From Takakia lepidozioides (taxonomy: Eukaryota > Streptophyta > Takakiopsida > Takakiales > Takakiaceae): a stretch of DNA of 64,000 nt. The position numbers and the translations under genes are program-made. Shown here one piece after another: positions 20,603 through 32,960 of this stretch (positions are counted from its first letter, which is position 1; each line of letters begins with the position of its first letter). Location of the stretch: the NCBI GenBank assembly GCA_030704615.1, contig CM060733.1:63612001-63676000 (forward strand). Reading direction: 5' to 3'. Under the pieces are notes generated by a model. It made no database searches. It saw only the letters and a program-made list of their open reading frames with translations, and had not been told where the DNA came from.

Positions 20603-23600
20603 TTATACATTTAGGTTGCCGGAAGAAATGTAGGGAATCGGACATGCAATCTGAACACAATTATTTTTGAAATCGTCAATATTTTCTTTAAGTGTTTCAG
20701 AACTGTACAACAAAAGGATCCAAATGAGACTTTGATATGGTGAGGATCCGCGATCACTGTCCGATGCATCCCCGGCCTCATGCAAGGATGGCTGCCTTCT
20801 ACCTGCCTCCGAACCTGCACTGCCGCTACCGCTGTTACTCTGAGAAGCCCTCCCCTCAAAAATACCATCCTCACCAGCCGAAACTGTCCACCTGGGTGCG
20901 GAACTGTCCTCATCATCCCCCTCGCTCTCGGACGCGGATTCTATGACGAACTTGCCTACTCTGCCTTTCACAATTCTATGTTTGGCCTCACGCCTCATTA
21001 TAATTCTGTGCTCATTCCCGAATATCAATTGCTCAAACCGAGTAGGCCTATCCTCCCTCCTGATGGCTTCTCTGGCAGCCGTGTCTGCAAGGCTGGTAGA
21101 AAAAAGGGCTTCTGGGGACTCGCAAGAAACGATTTTCTGGCAAAGAATGGCCGATGCGATTCTGTCTCCTCCTCTGCAACAGGGTCCAATTCGGGCAAGT
21201 CTCCCAGCATTTCCTCGTCGGACGACTCTGCAAGGCTGAGTGTACGCACAAACATAGAATGAAGCACATTAGAGCATTCAAACAGGGAATCATCGGCAAG
21301 TTGCATGGTCCCTACAACCGAAACCAATACACTTATTATGGTGCAACTCACTCGAAGACAGGCATTGGAGGAAGCGGCTTCGGGCGCCCCTGCATCGTAC
21401 AAATTTCCTGGACTTCCTCCTCTTCCTCTTCCTCCTCCCCTTCCACGTCCTCTTCTGCGTTTTTGGGATCCTCAGTCGGAGGCAGACGCTGTAGGCCCGC
21501 CAAATTGAAATCGTACAAGGCCGTATCCCCCTCAAATGAGAACACAAATCGGTTGGACATCCTTCCCGCCCACATATAGGCACCTGCGAATTCATACGAC
21601 ACAAGCACAGACAAACTCAAGAATGAGTCGCTTCCTCGCACAAGCAAACATACACAATCGGAAATGGTGTCAATTTTGGTGCCGCAATCACTTAATGCTC
21701 TCACCTGTATTTGCAGTGACGTCGAGGACCCTGCCTTCAACATCCGTACACGTTTCCATGAGTGTCTGGATGAATGCCATACCTCCACGGCCTGCCCGAC
21801 AAATCACAAAGCATGTCCTTCTCTCCCACATGGTTGAAGAGGATATTATACTCCAGTGGATCAACTGTGGAATCAACAAGTCTTCCTGCTTGACGTAATT
21901 TGAATTTTGAATGTTCCTTCACGAAGCAGAATGCATGAAAGATAAGAGTCTGCAAAGAAGGAAATGAAAACGTCAGAGGTGGCCTACACGTACATGAGCA
22001 ATTTCGGCGCATAAATTGGCATAGCAGAGGAGAACCACATCATACCTTCTGGCCATCGTTTAGAAGACCCTGCGTGTTGATGCAAGTCCAGATCTTTTTT
22101 AGGATGGGTGCTGCACTTCTCCCCGTCCATACTTTGATATCATTCTCAGTGACTTCTCCATCGGCTGCTAGCACAACAACACAGCCAGCGTCGTCCAACA
22201 TGTTGGCTGCGAACCCGAATGTGTGGCTCTAGTATCTTTCGTCGTACTTGTTCCACCAGGGTAATGAGCCCAGCCCCAGTATCTCCTGCCCATCCGGGAT
22301 ATCCACAAGGATCATGTCGATGGAGGCTTTCACCGCCCTGCCCCCGACTGTGCTCTTTTTGCCGTGGCTCATCGCCACAAAATACTCCATCATCTTTGTG
22401 TAGCCAGGAGTGTCCTCCATATCATTGCCAGTGGCCTTCCTCTTCCCCTTCCCCTGGTGGGCCTCGATCGCCTTCCTCAATCTTGTTATCTCCAGCCTTC
22501 TGGTCAGAGCAGTTAGGAAATTTTCATTAACACACTCCACAATTGTGGGTGTTTTGAGGACTTCCCTGCCCGCAATGTGCACCGCACGGTAGGGTCTGCT
22601 AGATGCATCCTCGCATAGTGATCTCTTCGCAGATGAACCCCCGGAGCGCTGGCCCTTGTGAATTTTTGGACGAGGTGTGGCCCCCTGGGTGTTATCCTGC
22701 TGGAAATCGTCGTCGGAATCCTCGTCATCTGGCTGACTATGTTGCTGCTTCTTCTTCTTGGGTGTGGGGGTCTTTGTCTCTTGCCCCTGTTTGCGCATTC
22801 TTTTCTTCCTGTCCTTGGGCTGCTCAGCTGCCTGCTTCTCCATCTGCTCCTTCACCAACGCTGCCGCCTTGGCTGACTTTCTCAGTGCTTTCTGCTTGGC
22901 TGCCTCCTCTGCTTTCAGTCTTTCCACGTTCTCTGGTTGGGGATCCGATTGCGCCTTCATAGCCCTGGCATTTGCTTCCTTCTTCAAGTTAACCTCCGAG
23001 AGGTCAACGGTCCCACTTGGGAGATCCACATACCATGGACAGTCTACCAAATGCTCGACATGCCACTCCTTCGCCATTACTTCTGTGTACATCGTACCAC
23101 GACCTCCATGTGTCATCCACGCCAGGAAGAATGGTGGAACCCTTTGAATGCTCCGGACGGAATGAGTGCAAAGTTTATGTACCTGCAATCACGAGGCAGT
23201 TCAGCAAAAATCATTCTACTGATGCATCATGCAAGAGGAAGTTCTCAATGCACAAGGTATTTCAGCACCGAAATACGCAGTGGACCGTGCCCCAATTACC
23301 CAGCACTCACATCTTGCAGAGGTATATTTCGGCGCCGCAATATCCACCGCTGCGAAGCCATGGGCTCCTTCTGCTTCCTCGGCTTTCGAACTCTAGGTGG
23401 GCTTTTCTGAGGCGATATCTGAGGTGTTGAATGAGGACTCGCCTGCCTCGATGCACTTCCACCTTGCGAGCGCAGCACCCGGGCAGGAGTATCCAAAGTT
23501 GACTGTGTTGCCTCGCCCCCCTGCGATCCCTCCCCAGCTCCCATGTCAAACAAACAGGAAAACATGAGACACTGCAGGCCAAAAAAAAGGTGTAAAATGA

Positions 23601-23821
23601 ATAGTGCGTATGGAGTGCTTCACATCCGCGAAGCACAAATCTTTCACTGGTGGGCGATCCGAGTCTCCGGATAACGAGGTCTGCATTTCCTGCATGAGAC
23701 GGAGCTTAAGTCGTGTCGTCGGCGGCGGCTTCCCAAAATCTCGCGTCCTCCTCTTTGCCGGAGTCGCCTGACCTTCCACAAACTCTATGCTATCACTATG
23801 CTGCATAAGGAGAGGAAACAC
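20603..23821 (-). pseudogene. N4/N6 methyltransferase-like protein, copy B
   Basis: Spliced minus-strand gene homologous to the one at 42359-45519. Order: a Pro/Ser/Arg-rich N terminus (exons near 23.8-23.3 kb, replacing the N-terminal exons of copy C); an exon from about 23190 with VPPFFLAWMTHGG and HLVDCPWYVDLP; a Lys/Arg-rich linker; VECVNENFLTALTRRLE; and MILVDIPDGQEILGLGSLPWW at the catalytic motif IV position. A TAG at 22229-22231 then interrupts before AGCVVVLAADGEVTEND. A downstream exon with FCFVKEHSKFKL has a frameshift before MAFIQTLMETCTDVEGRVLD-VTANTG (motif I). Then come AYMWAGRMSNRFVFSFEGD, a Glu-rich run, and the C-terminal RWTVSAGEDGIFE block. Palindromes sit in its introns near 21680, 22010 and 23270. 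DPPY is replaced by DIPD and motif I Gly is lost (NTG), so a catalytic role is unlikely for this copy. Confidence 0.65.
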
Positions 23822-24214
23822 AGGAGAATGTCATTGCAGAAGGGCAAGGAGCGAGAGAGCGAAGCGGTGGAACATGCAACCACTATGCACGAGCAGATGC
23901 GTAAGCAGCCACGTCTCCGGAAGCGTTGCCACCGTCCACCACTTTCTGCCGTATGGGTGATGAAGAGATTGCGACCCCTGACACGTTCGCACGGATGAAG
24001 TCGACTGGAACACGACGCGTGCCTGTTCAAGCCACCAGTACAAGACACTTTATCCGAATTGCGGCACCGAAATACCGTTCCGTTCACCGGATGCTGTTCC
24101 CGGAGCAGCCGACATTGAATGAAATATCCGCACATCACAAAACCCAACCGCCATGAAAATCCCCTGCCTATGACATTCAACAGTCAGGTCGTAACGTTTC
24201 ATCAGCGGATGGAT

Positions 24215-25615
24215 GAATTTCAGCGCCGAAATTCATCCTATTCAAGTGCTTTCATGCACAAACTTATGAATTTCGGCGCCGCAATTCATCGCTTCCCCAG
24301 TCCTCATCCATCATGAGCAAACCTGTCAGTCGGATATCGGAGCCGGAATTAATTCCGGGACAGTGGAGACGGCTGCACCTGGGCACATTTCATCCATATT
24401 TCGGCGCCGAAATTCATTACGAATATCTCCGTCCGCGCGTAGACAAGGTGAAATCATCCATATTTCGGAGCCAAAATTCATCCAGCGCGAAGACTAAATC
24501 GGCACCATGCTACGCTTTGCCGCCATCATTGCCCCTCACGGATGCTGTCCATGCCTGTTGGACTTGCCATGTCTGGACATTTAACTATAATTTCGGCGCC
24601 GAAATTATACTTTATGTGTGGCAACGTCCTGTGCGAAAAAAGACCACTTAATGGATACTGTCAGTTTCAAATGAAAACAACGGCTAAAATGCAATTAATT
24701 TTCCCCCAACATAAAGAAATATCCCCTTTCGACATTGGATAACGGCCTTTTGTAAGACAGAAGGGGTTGAATGTGCCGATTTCTCCATTAAATGCAGAAT
24801 ATTCGTGTTATATTCGTCGGAGTGGATTATGTCCAACGAATTTCGGAACATTGCATCATCCAGAAGCAAGAAGTAAGTGTCAAGTTCGAACGAATTTCGG
24901 CGCCGAAATTCATCCGTCGCATAGAAAATGTAATATTACAGTTACTCATTGCGGACAATAAGAATGAATTTCGGCGCCGAAATTCATCCATTTCAAAGAG
25001 AAATAAATATTGGAGGGAGGGCATTGGATGAATTTCGGCGCCAAAATCCAGCGCTCAAACCCTTAAAAGAATTTGGAGGGATGACTTCGGATGAATTTCG
25101 GCGCCGAAATTCATTGCTCGCGAAGAAAAAAGAAAATTAGAAGGGAGGACTTGGATGAATTTCGGCGCCGAAATCCATCGCTCGCGAAGAAAAAAGAAAA
25201 TTAGAAGGGAGGACTTGGATGAATTTCGGCGCCGAAATCCATCCGCAGGACAGCAGAATTAGAGGAAAAGGAGAAGAAGAATGAATTTCGGCTTCGAAAT
25301 TCATCCATTCTGCCTATTCAGGATTAGTGTCATTCGGATGTGGGCACCGAAATCCGGACACGTGGTGAATCACGACTGTAATCACGAACACATTCATCCG
25401 TATTTCGGCATCCAAATTCAACCCTTACGTGCAGAAACAATTTCATGAAGAAGATGTTCATCCGAATTTCGGCACCGAAATCCATCCGTTGGGTGCTTGC
25501 TCAGTTTCATGAGGTGAACAAATTACGATTTCTGTCGCCGGAATTCATCCTGTGGCTTCCAAATCTGGTACATGACAGAGATGTTCATCCAGATTTCATT
25601 GCCGAAATTCATGGG
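24215..25615. repeat. Phased palindrome array, element B (main)
   Basis: Imperfect copies of GAATTTCGGCGCCGAAATTC. In 24975-25601 the centres are at 24975.5, 25039.5, 25102.5, 25166.5, 25230.5, 25292.5, 25345.5, 25409.5, 25473.5, 25536.5 and 25600.5, so nine of ten steps are 62-64 bases. Two adjacent units near 25120-25250 are almost identical over about 64 bases, indicating recent tandem duplication. The array lies between the divergent methylase-like and transposase genes, as the A1 array lies between the transposase and the ParB-like gene. Confidence 0.9.
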
Positions 25616-28600
25616 AAGGCCTTATTTATTGTAGCCCAAGTGGTGGTACATCACAATTCAGGCACCAAATATCTGATGTGAACTTGTTGTTGTCGTCTAT
25701 TTTTGTAACGTACGTTACACACATTCATCCATACGTGCACTGATCACCCATCCTGTTGGATACAAAATCCTCCAGAAAATCATTGTGGTATTAGGTAGGA
25801 CACACTCTTCTCATTGCAGGACTTCGCTGCGGAGCATACCGAGAGGTCCCGTCTTCAACATGGACTCCCGTGTTTGGGTAAACGTGTACTTCCATCCTGA
25901 TTCTCTGAAAGCTAAAATACCCTGCGACCAAGGATTTGCGATTGTCACTGAGCAGTACTTGTGTGTGAAGTTTGGGCTCCGCCCTGGAACGGTGTTTTTG
26001 GAAGAGGAGACGAAGGATGCTTATGGAATTTTTTGGAAAGTGTCGTCATTCTGCATGCAGATTTCGGAAAAGGCAAAAGTGGCGGCTCCCAGCTTCTGAA
26101 TCCATCCGGTACAGTGCAATTGGTGAAATCGTGCCTAAAGAGTTCCCACGCTGGAACTTGGTTGATCCTCCTTCCACAAGAGGGTCTGGCGTGCAAGATG
26201 TGAAGTCTGCCATGAAGGATGTGGGCACCTCTTCACAAGCAGAGAAGCCCAAACATGTGAAAAGGGAAATCCAGGAAAACAGGAAAACAGTCATCCACGA
26301 CTTATCCAGTGACGATGAAGACTGTATGGTCCTCCATCGTATGTTTCGAAGTCGTCCGTCACTAGGAGTGTTCAGAAGTCGGCAAACAATGAGCACACAC
26401 CCTCCGACTCAACTTCCGTCCACTCAGTAATCGACATATTGCGGAGGATGAAGACAACGGGTTCCCGCTCCAGTGACCTTCTTAGGCTTGATTACGACAA
26501 AACTCCAATCCATTCTGTGAAAACTTTGCCTGATGTTGTGGATGGGAATGTTATCTACGAGTTCCCTCCAGTGCCGGCAGGCGCAGGTCCAGACTGCATG
26601 CTGGTAGGAATGAACAGGAACATGACGGCCACCCTTGGTGTGTCACCAAAACGTCATCGTCCAACCTGGGTGATGGAGTTCGAGTGAGATATGTATTGTG
26701 TGTTGGGCATCTTAAATGTTTCTCGAGCACATGTTACCATTACACAAGCAAAGGCACCCGGAATGAGACTGACTGGATTGGCAATTTGTCGACCCCATTT
26801 TGGCCTCAAGGTAGAGTTCCTGCAGGGACGTTCAAGTGTGCCCATTGCAACGCAGCCCCTACGTGCATGGCAGTGTGCAACGCCAAGCAGTACTACGTCG
26901 GGACCGTCGGCCCAGCGTGCACCAGAGCATGCATTCACATCAGAAAGCATGACCACCCCGTCGGTAGAGGCAATAACAGAGTCGCTTTTCAAAAGCCCAC
27001 GATTTTATCAAGGAGGAGGTGAGGTTCAGGCCAGGAGCAAAACCAAAGCAGATATAGCTCGCATCCGCACATAGAATTGCAATTGGCAGAATAATGTCGG
27101 AGGACGGAAGCACAAGAGAGAAGTTGGGCGAGGGGGACATGAAGGAGCTGCTAGAAGCTGTCTCCCATGTGTGCAGCCCCAATGTCAGGAACCACATTGT
27201 CGGCTGCAAGAAACGAATCGGAAGAGGATCAGACATGCACTCCATCTTGGAAGTGAAGTGCACATGCGGCTACGACTTCATCCAAGGCAGCTTCTTTCCT
27301 GGTCAAGGGTCAGAGATGGACAGGTGCTTCATATTTAAGATATCAACGTGCGGACCGGGGAGCGGCGTCGATTTGGTGAAGCGGATGACCAGTGGAGACC
27401 TCTCAAATTGCTGGGTCATGTTCGACCACATCCGGCGAATTACCAACCACGATTGGGTGACAATGGGGGCACATGTATACGACCCACATTGCAGAAAGTT
27501 GATGACCATTGCTATCTGCAAAATGAAAGGAGAAGACATAGATTCAGAGTTGCATATGTGGCGCGGAATTAATGAGCAAATGGCCAGAGCAAAGTTGCCC
27601 CCTCCCGATTTTAGGGGCTTCATGGCTGACAATGCCCATGCGAACTGGGCTGCAGTTAGGAGGGTATATGGGGACGACCCAAAGACTCCTATGGTGGGTG
27701 TCTTCAGGGGCAGTGGATGTGAAAGATCAGCCAGAACTGCAAACGTGGCTTGCGTGGTGGCACTATAAATTCCGCCAGTTTGGAGACTACATGAGACAGG
27801 TAACACATTTCTGTACTTGACAATTGTTCTGTTTTGTGCTTGGACATTCTCCACAATGAGTGACATTTCTAATTTCCTTCAACAGGACTTGAGCTTGGAG
27901 GATGACACGGATATGCCAACGACGAACATGGCCGAATCGGTGCACTCTTCCTGGCGTGCTTCCTCTGCGGCACATCTCGTTGACATGTTGACAGCAACAA
28001 TAGAAGATATTGTGAGGGCCATCATGCAACAATCTCATTACTACCAGTTTCTGGGAGGAAAGCAATGGGGTATCGGACCAGACAGGCAGGAGATGCTGAT
28101 GAGGGTGGCGCATCGTTCGACCGATCCCAAAAAATGGACTGTTGCATTGCGGGAAACAATAAGGTCAACGCCGTTACACAGTCAGGGGAACTGCCTGGAG
28201 GGCGATGTCCGCAGCCGGCCGGTGAAGAGAAGAATTGAGGACATGCCCGGAGGCGACGGGGATTCATGGAGATCAGATATGAACATCCGCACTCAACCTC
28301 GGGGCACAACGATGTTGCGTCCCACGCCTCCTCCCAGCAGGACTCGTACCCCCTCTCCTGCAGCATCCATGGAATCGCTGCCAGACTCGGGACACCATGC
28401 CGAGGATGAGCATGTTGCTCCTATTTTTGTTACCCAATACAACATTCCAATCATGGAGCAAGATGTGTCAGCCTCGCAGTGGAGAATTGCACGGACCCGT
28501 CCAACATTTCGTGGCAAATGTTGTGTTGTTCGTGTCGACACCAACCAAAGATGCAATGAGATGATTTGGAGGAGCCCGCAGGGCGGTGTGCCTGCCCCTT

Positions 28601-30689
28601 GCTTCACAGGGAGATTTGTGTGCGCAAAGTTTGTGGAGGCCACACTGAAGGAGTTTTGGTTCTGTAGGCACGACATCATGTCATGTGTGTTCGGCAAGCC
28701 CAAGTATGGTGTACAAGGCATGCCTGAACCACCAGCAGTCTGGCCTGTGGCAACTGGTACAGATCTTACCCTGGAGGAGGCAGACGCTCTAGGAAGTGCA
28801 GGGTTTTGACTGGTGGAGAGGACAGACGTTCCACGAAATCCAATTCCCAGTCGTCATCCTCCTCCCACGAGAAGCTCTTCGCCCCGCATACCGGTGGGTG
28901 ACCCCGCAGCTTGGCCCACCCATCGGTGGGGGAAACTGAAAAGACGGCGGCCACCAACAAAGGAGAACGATACTAGGATGGCCAACGCTCTTGCAATGCC
29001 CTGTATAGTGCAAGGTTGCAGGGATGTTCCTCACCCCGGGATGGGGCGCATACACTACAACAAATTGCGGCTTTTACGTCTCTGTGTTATGACTGCAAAT
29101 GCAGTCATGGAAGCCATTTACAACTTCCTGACTCTGCAGACGTAAAGACCTAGTCAGTTGTGACATGGCAGATATGACTCTCCAGGCTGGCTGTCACGTG
29201 GCGCCAGAGCAGCTGTGGGGGTAGTCATACACGCTGGCATTACTGAATGACTGAACGGGTCCATGTCAGCCGTTGTGTAATAGAGACACGTGCTCTCTAC
29301 AGAACACGCCACGTGTCAGACTGCGACGCCATCCAACTGTAGAGGAGGGAATCAGACGTCAGCATGTGTCGCATCGTGATTTTGACACGTGGTTCCTCAT
29401 GTCAATTGACACGCGTCGTTGTTGGGGGTTGTAGATTTACTTTATTGTTATTATAATTACTAAAATAATTATTATAATTATTTGTTATTATAATTATTAT
29501 TACTGACCAACATGGGACAGTGGCACATTATTAAATAACGAATTTTTGAAATTATATTCTTAGATAAAATATTTATTCGCTCAGATACCAAAACACACCC
29601 TTGCGGGGAAGGAGAGTTTGCCTTAGTGCCTGTGCTGAATTGCATCTACTACTGTTACCTGTTTATGGATACTTTTTTATTGTCACTTTGGCAGTATCAT
29701 ATCAAAGTCACTCCAAACTATCTACCATCTACCCATGACCATCTACCCATGCAGGTTTCTTGTAGCTATCCTTCCACAGGAAATCATAGGTAATCTGGAG
29801 CTTGAAATCCGGCTTTCTTGGATGATCTGGACCCACACTCTATCCCTGCTCCTTCAGCTATCCATGCCTCTGCATAGATCATGCATATATCCTTGCATTG
29901 TTGTTAGCAGCTGACAATGACAGCCTACATTTGTTCCAGCAAACACCCAACTCAACTTACCACACTAGTTCCTATTCTCAATTGCATCTGTTACTCTCTG
30001 TAATCCAACAGGCATTTACCTTTTTGCCTCGGTTGTCCCACCATTGACTGGGGTCAGAAAAGTATTCATTCCACAGCTTCCCCTCATCTCCGTTAACTGT
30101 TTTTCTGTTGTCACATTGGCAATATCATGTCAAAGTCACTCCAAACTAGATTCACTCAACCAGCTAACTTGCAGACATTGAAATTTAGGGCCGGTTCTGA
30201 TAAGAGGGAAAAACAGGGTGAAATGTGTTGAAGAAGGTGCCTTTATTAGCAGTGCTTGATTTTATCAATTGTGCCGCTACTCCTGCGGCTTCCAGTTCAC
30301 CATCTACCCATGCAGGTTTCTTATAGCTAAATCCACAGGTAATCATAGGTAATCATGTGCTTGAAATCTGGCCCTCTTGGATGAATCTGGACCCATACTC
30401 TATCCCTGCTCTTTCAGCTATCACTGCTTCTGCACAAATCATGCATACTTCCTTGCCTTGCAGCTGATAATGACAGCCTACATTTGTTCTAGGAAACACC
30501 CAACTCAGCTTATCACACTAGTTCCTATGCTGAATTGCGTCTGCCCTCTATAATCTAACAGGCATTAACCTTTTTCCCTCAGTTGTCCCACCATTCCACA
30601 ACTTCTCCTCGTCTCTGTGACCTGTTTCTGGATACTTTCCTGTTGTCACATTGGCATCATGTCAAAGTTCAGATCGATATCTAGTACAA

Positions 30690-31665
30690 TTCCACCACGA
30701 ACCTCTTTGCTATTTTGCAGGGCTGCCAGGCTTGCACACATGTTGCAAATGTAACAAACGCGATGTGGTTGCGCTGCAGTATCCCTTCCCACACCACTTG
30801 CTCATAGACCTCTCCAAAGGGCCTCCATCCCGTGCCGCTGTTGTGCATATCCTGGGATCATCATCCTCCATGCACCCCAATTTGGCATACAAGTCCACAA
30901 GGGCATAGTTCAGAACAACATTTGTTTAATTCCAGCTTGGACGATCAACATCACAAACCCCGTCTTCACTCATTGCCTACTCTAGGTAAGTGCAATTATG
31001 GGCTAGGCTGGTACCATATCTCATTCAGCCATATTATCAAAACAACCATGTATCCTTGTAGTTGCACCCTGCAACCTTGGCATACATGTCCACTACGGCA
31101 ACATTCAGAATCACATCAAATACAATATCAGCTTTGACAATATCACCGTGGACCTCTGTACCCTTTTTCAGGGCTGCCAGGCGTGCATTTGACATACATA
31201 TCCACCAAGGCAGTGTTTAGAGTGACATCTAGTGGTACAATTCCAGATTTGATAATGGACCTTTGCGTCCTTTCCAGGGCTACCAGGCTCGCATTTGACA
31301 TACATGTACACCAGGGGAATGTTCAGAATGACATCAGGTACAATTCCAGCTTTGATGATGTCACCATGAACCTCTTGGCCCCTTCCTAGGGCTGTTAGGC
31401 TCGCATATGCATATTAACAAACACAAATGAACATGACCTGGTTTGGCTTCATCCTTTCCCACATCATTTGTTCTTAGGTTTCCAAAGCCTTACTCCCACA
31501 CCTATGCTACACACACCTTACAATCATGGCAGTCCACAACACCACATCTCATTTAGCCATGTTGTCGAACTCTCCCTTTGCATCAGGCTTGCTGCACCCA
31601 CATTTGGCATACATGTCCACTAGGGCAGTGGTCAGAATGACAACTAGTACAGTTTCAGCTTTGAC
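30690..31665 (-). pseudogene. PPR fragments captured in CACTA element
   Basis: On the minus strand, pieces equivalent to VHADIIKAGI.PDVIL, MYAKCG and RD..SWN.M recur at about 30700-30900, 31080-31400 and 31540-31665. Many stops and frame changes. Similar to the PPR pseudogene at 49.8-51.7 kb. Captured host-gene sequence rather than a functional PPR gene. Confidence 0.65.
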
Positions 31666-32141
31666 GATGGCACATGGCCAAGAGATATCCCAATATCCCG
31701 CTACCAATGGGTTCAATGCATACTCTTGTCACATTGGCAGTATCATGTCAAAGTCACTCCAACTATATTCACTCAACCAGCTAACTTGCAGAATTGAACA
31801 TGAAAATTTCGGGCCGATTCTGATAAGAGGGGAAAATAGGGTGAAATGTGTTTCAGAAGGTGCCTTCATTAGCAGTGCTTGATTGTATCAATTGTGCTGC
31901 TGCTGCTGCGGCTTCCAATTGACCATCTACCCATGCAGGTTTCTTGTATCTATCCTTCCACAGGGAATCATAGATAATCTGGAGCTTGAAATTTGGCCCT
32001 CTTCCACACTCTATCCCTGCTCCTTCAGCTATCTATGCCTCTGCACAAAATCATGCATACAACAATCATTCCAGCAAACACCCCCTACTTATCAATGAGC
32101 AACAAGCTAACTTACATAATTCAATATGCATCTCAAGGCCG

Positions 32142-32960
32142 AGTCTGATGAGAGGGCAAAACAGGCTGAAATAGGTCGAAGAAGAACCCATAGAGGATTT
32201 GACCGACCATCAACCCAAAAGGACCTCTTGTGTGTGCTGCTTGTGTCTTGTAGTCAGGTAATGTCGGATTGGTCTGTGAGAACCAGCACGGTGCAGATGA
32301 GCAGGCAGAGATTGAAACACGGCCTGCTAAGACCAAGCTGACTCTCCCAAAAACCTTGAAACATCAGGAAGAATACCAAATCATGGTACTAACAGGAGCC
32401 AACAGCCCACATTTGCAGGATGGACAAACTTCTTCACATCGTACATTAAGGAAAAGCCACACCTTGCCATTGCGGTTGTCGCACCATCGTGAAGGATCTT
32501 TAAAAATCTCATGCCAACTCTGCTCCGTGCTGCAAATGAAGGGCCGAGTCTGATGAGAGGGCAAAACAGGCTGAAATAGGTCGAAGAAGAAGGTGCCCTC
32601 ACCACATTGTCCTCGACCTTGTGTCATGGCCCATGGAGGATTTGACTGACCATGAACCCAAGAGGACCTCTTCAGTGTGCTGCTTGTTTCTGTAGTCAGG
32701 TAATGTCGGATTGGTCAGTGAGAACCACCACGGTGCAACTGAGTGGGCAGAGATTGAAACACGGCCTGCTAAGACCAAGCTAACTCTCCCAAGAACCTTG
32801 TAAACATCAGGAAGAATACCAAATCATGGTACTAACAGGAGCCAACAACCCACATTTGCAGGATGGACAAACTTCTTCACATCGTACATTAAGAAAAAGC
32901 CACACCTTGCGATTGCGGTTGTCCCACCATCGTGAAGGATCTTTTAGAAACTCATGCCAG
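32142..32960. repeat. Tandem duplication of a ~400-430 bp unit
   Basis: Unit 1 (about 32142-32530) and unit 2 (about 32531-32960) both start GCCGAGTCTGATGAGAGGGC and proceed through GTAATGTCGGATTGGTC, AGCCACACCTTGC and CACCATCGTGAAGGATC. The same unit occurs singly at 46170-46560. No coding content recognised. Confidence 0.75.

Noticed and set aside
22229-23188. Separate Lys-rich nuclear protein gene on minus
   Set aside because: It is the middle exon of the methylase-like gene, ended early by a TAG; the next exons continue the homology.
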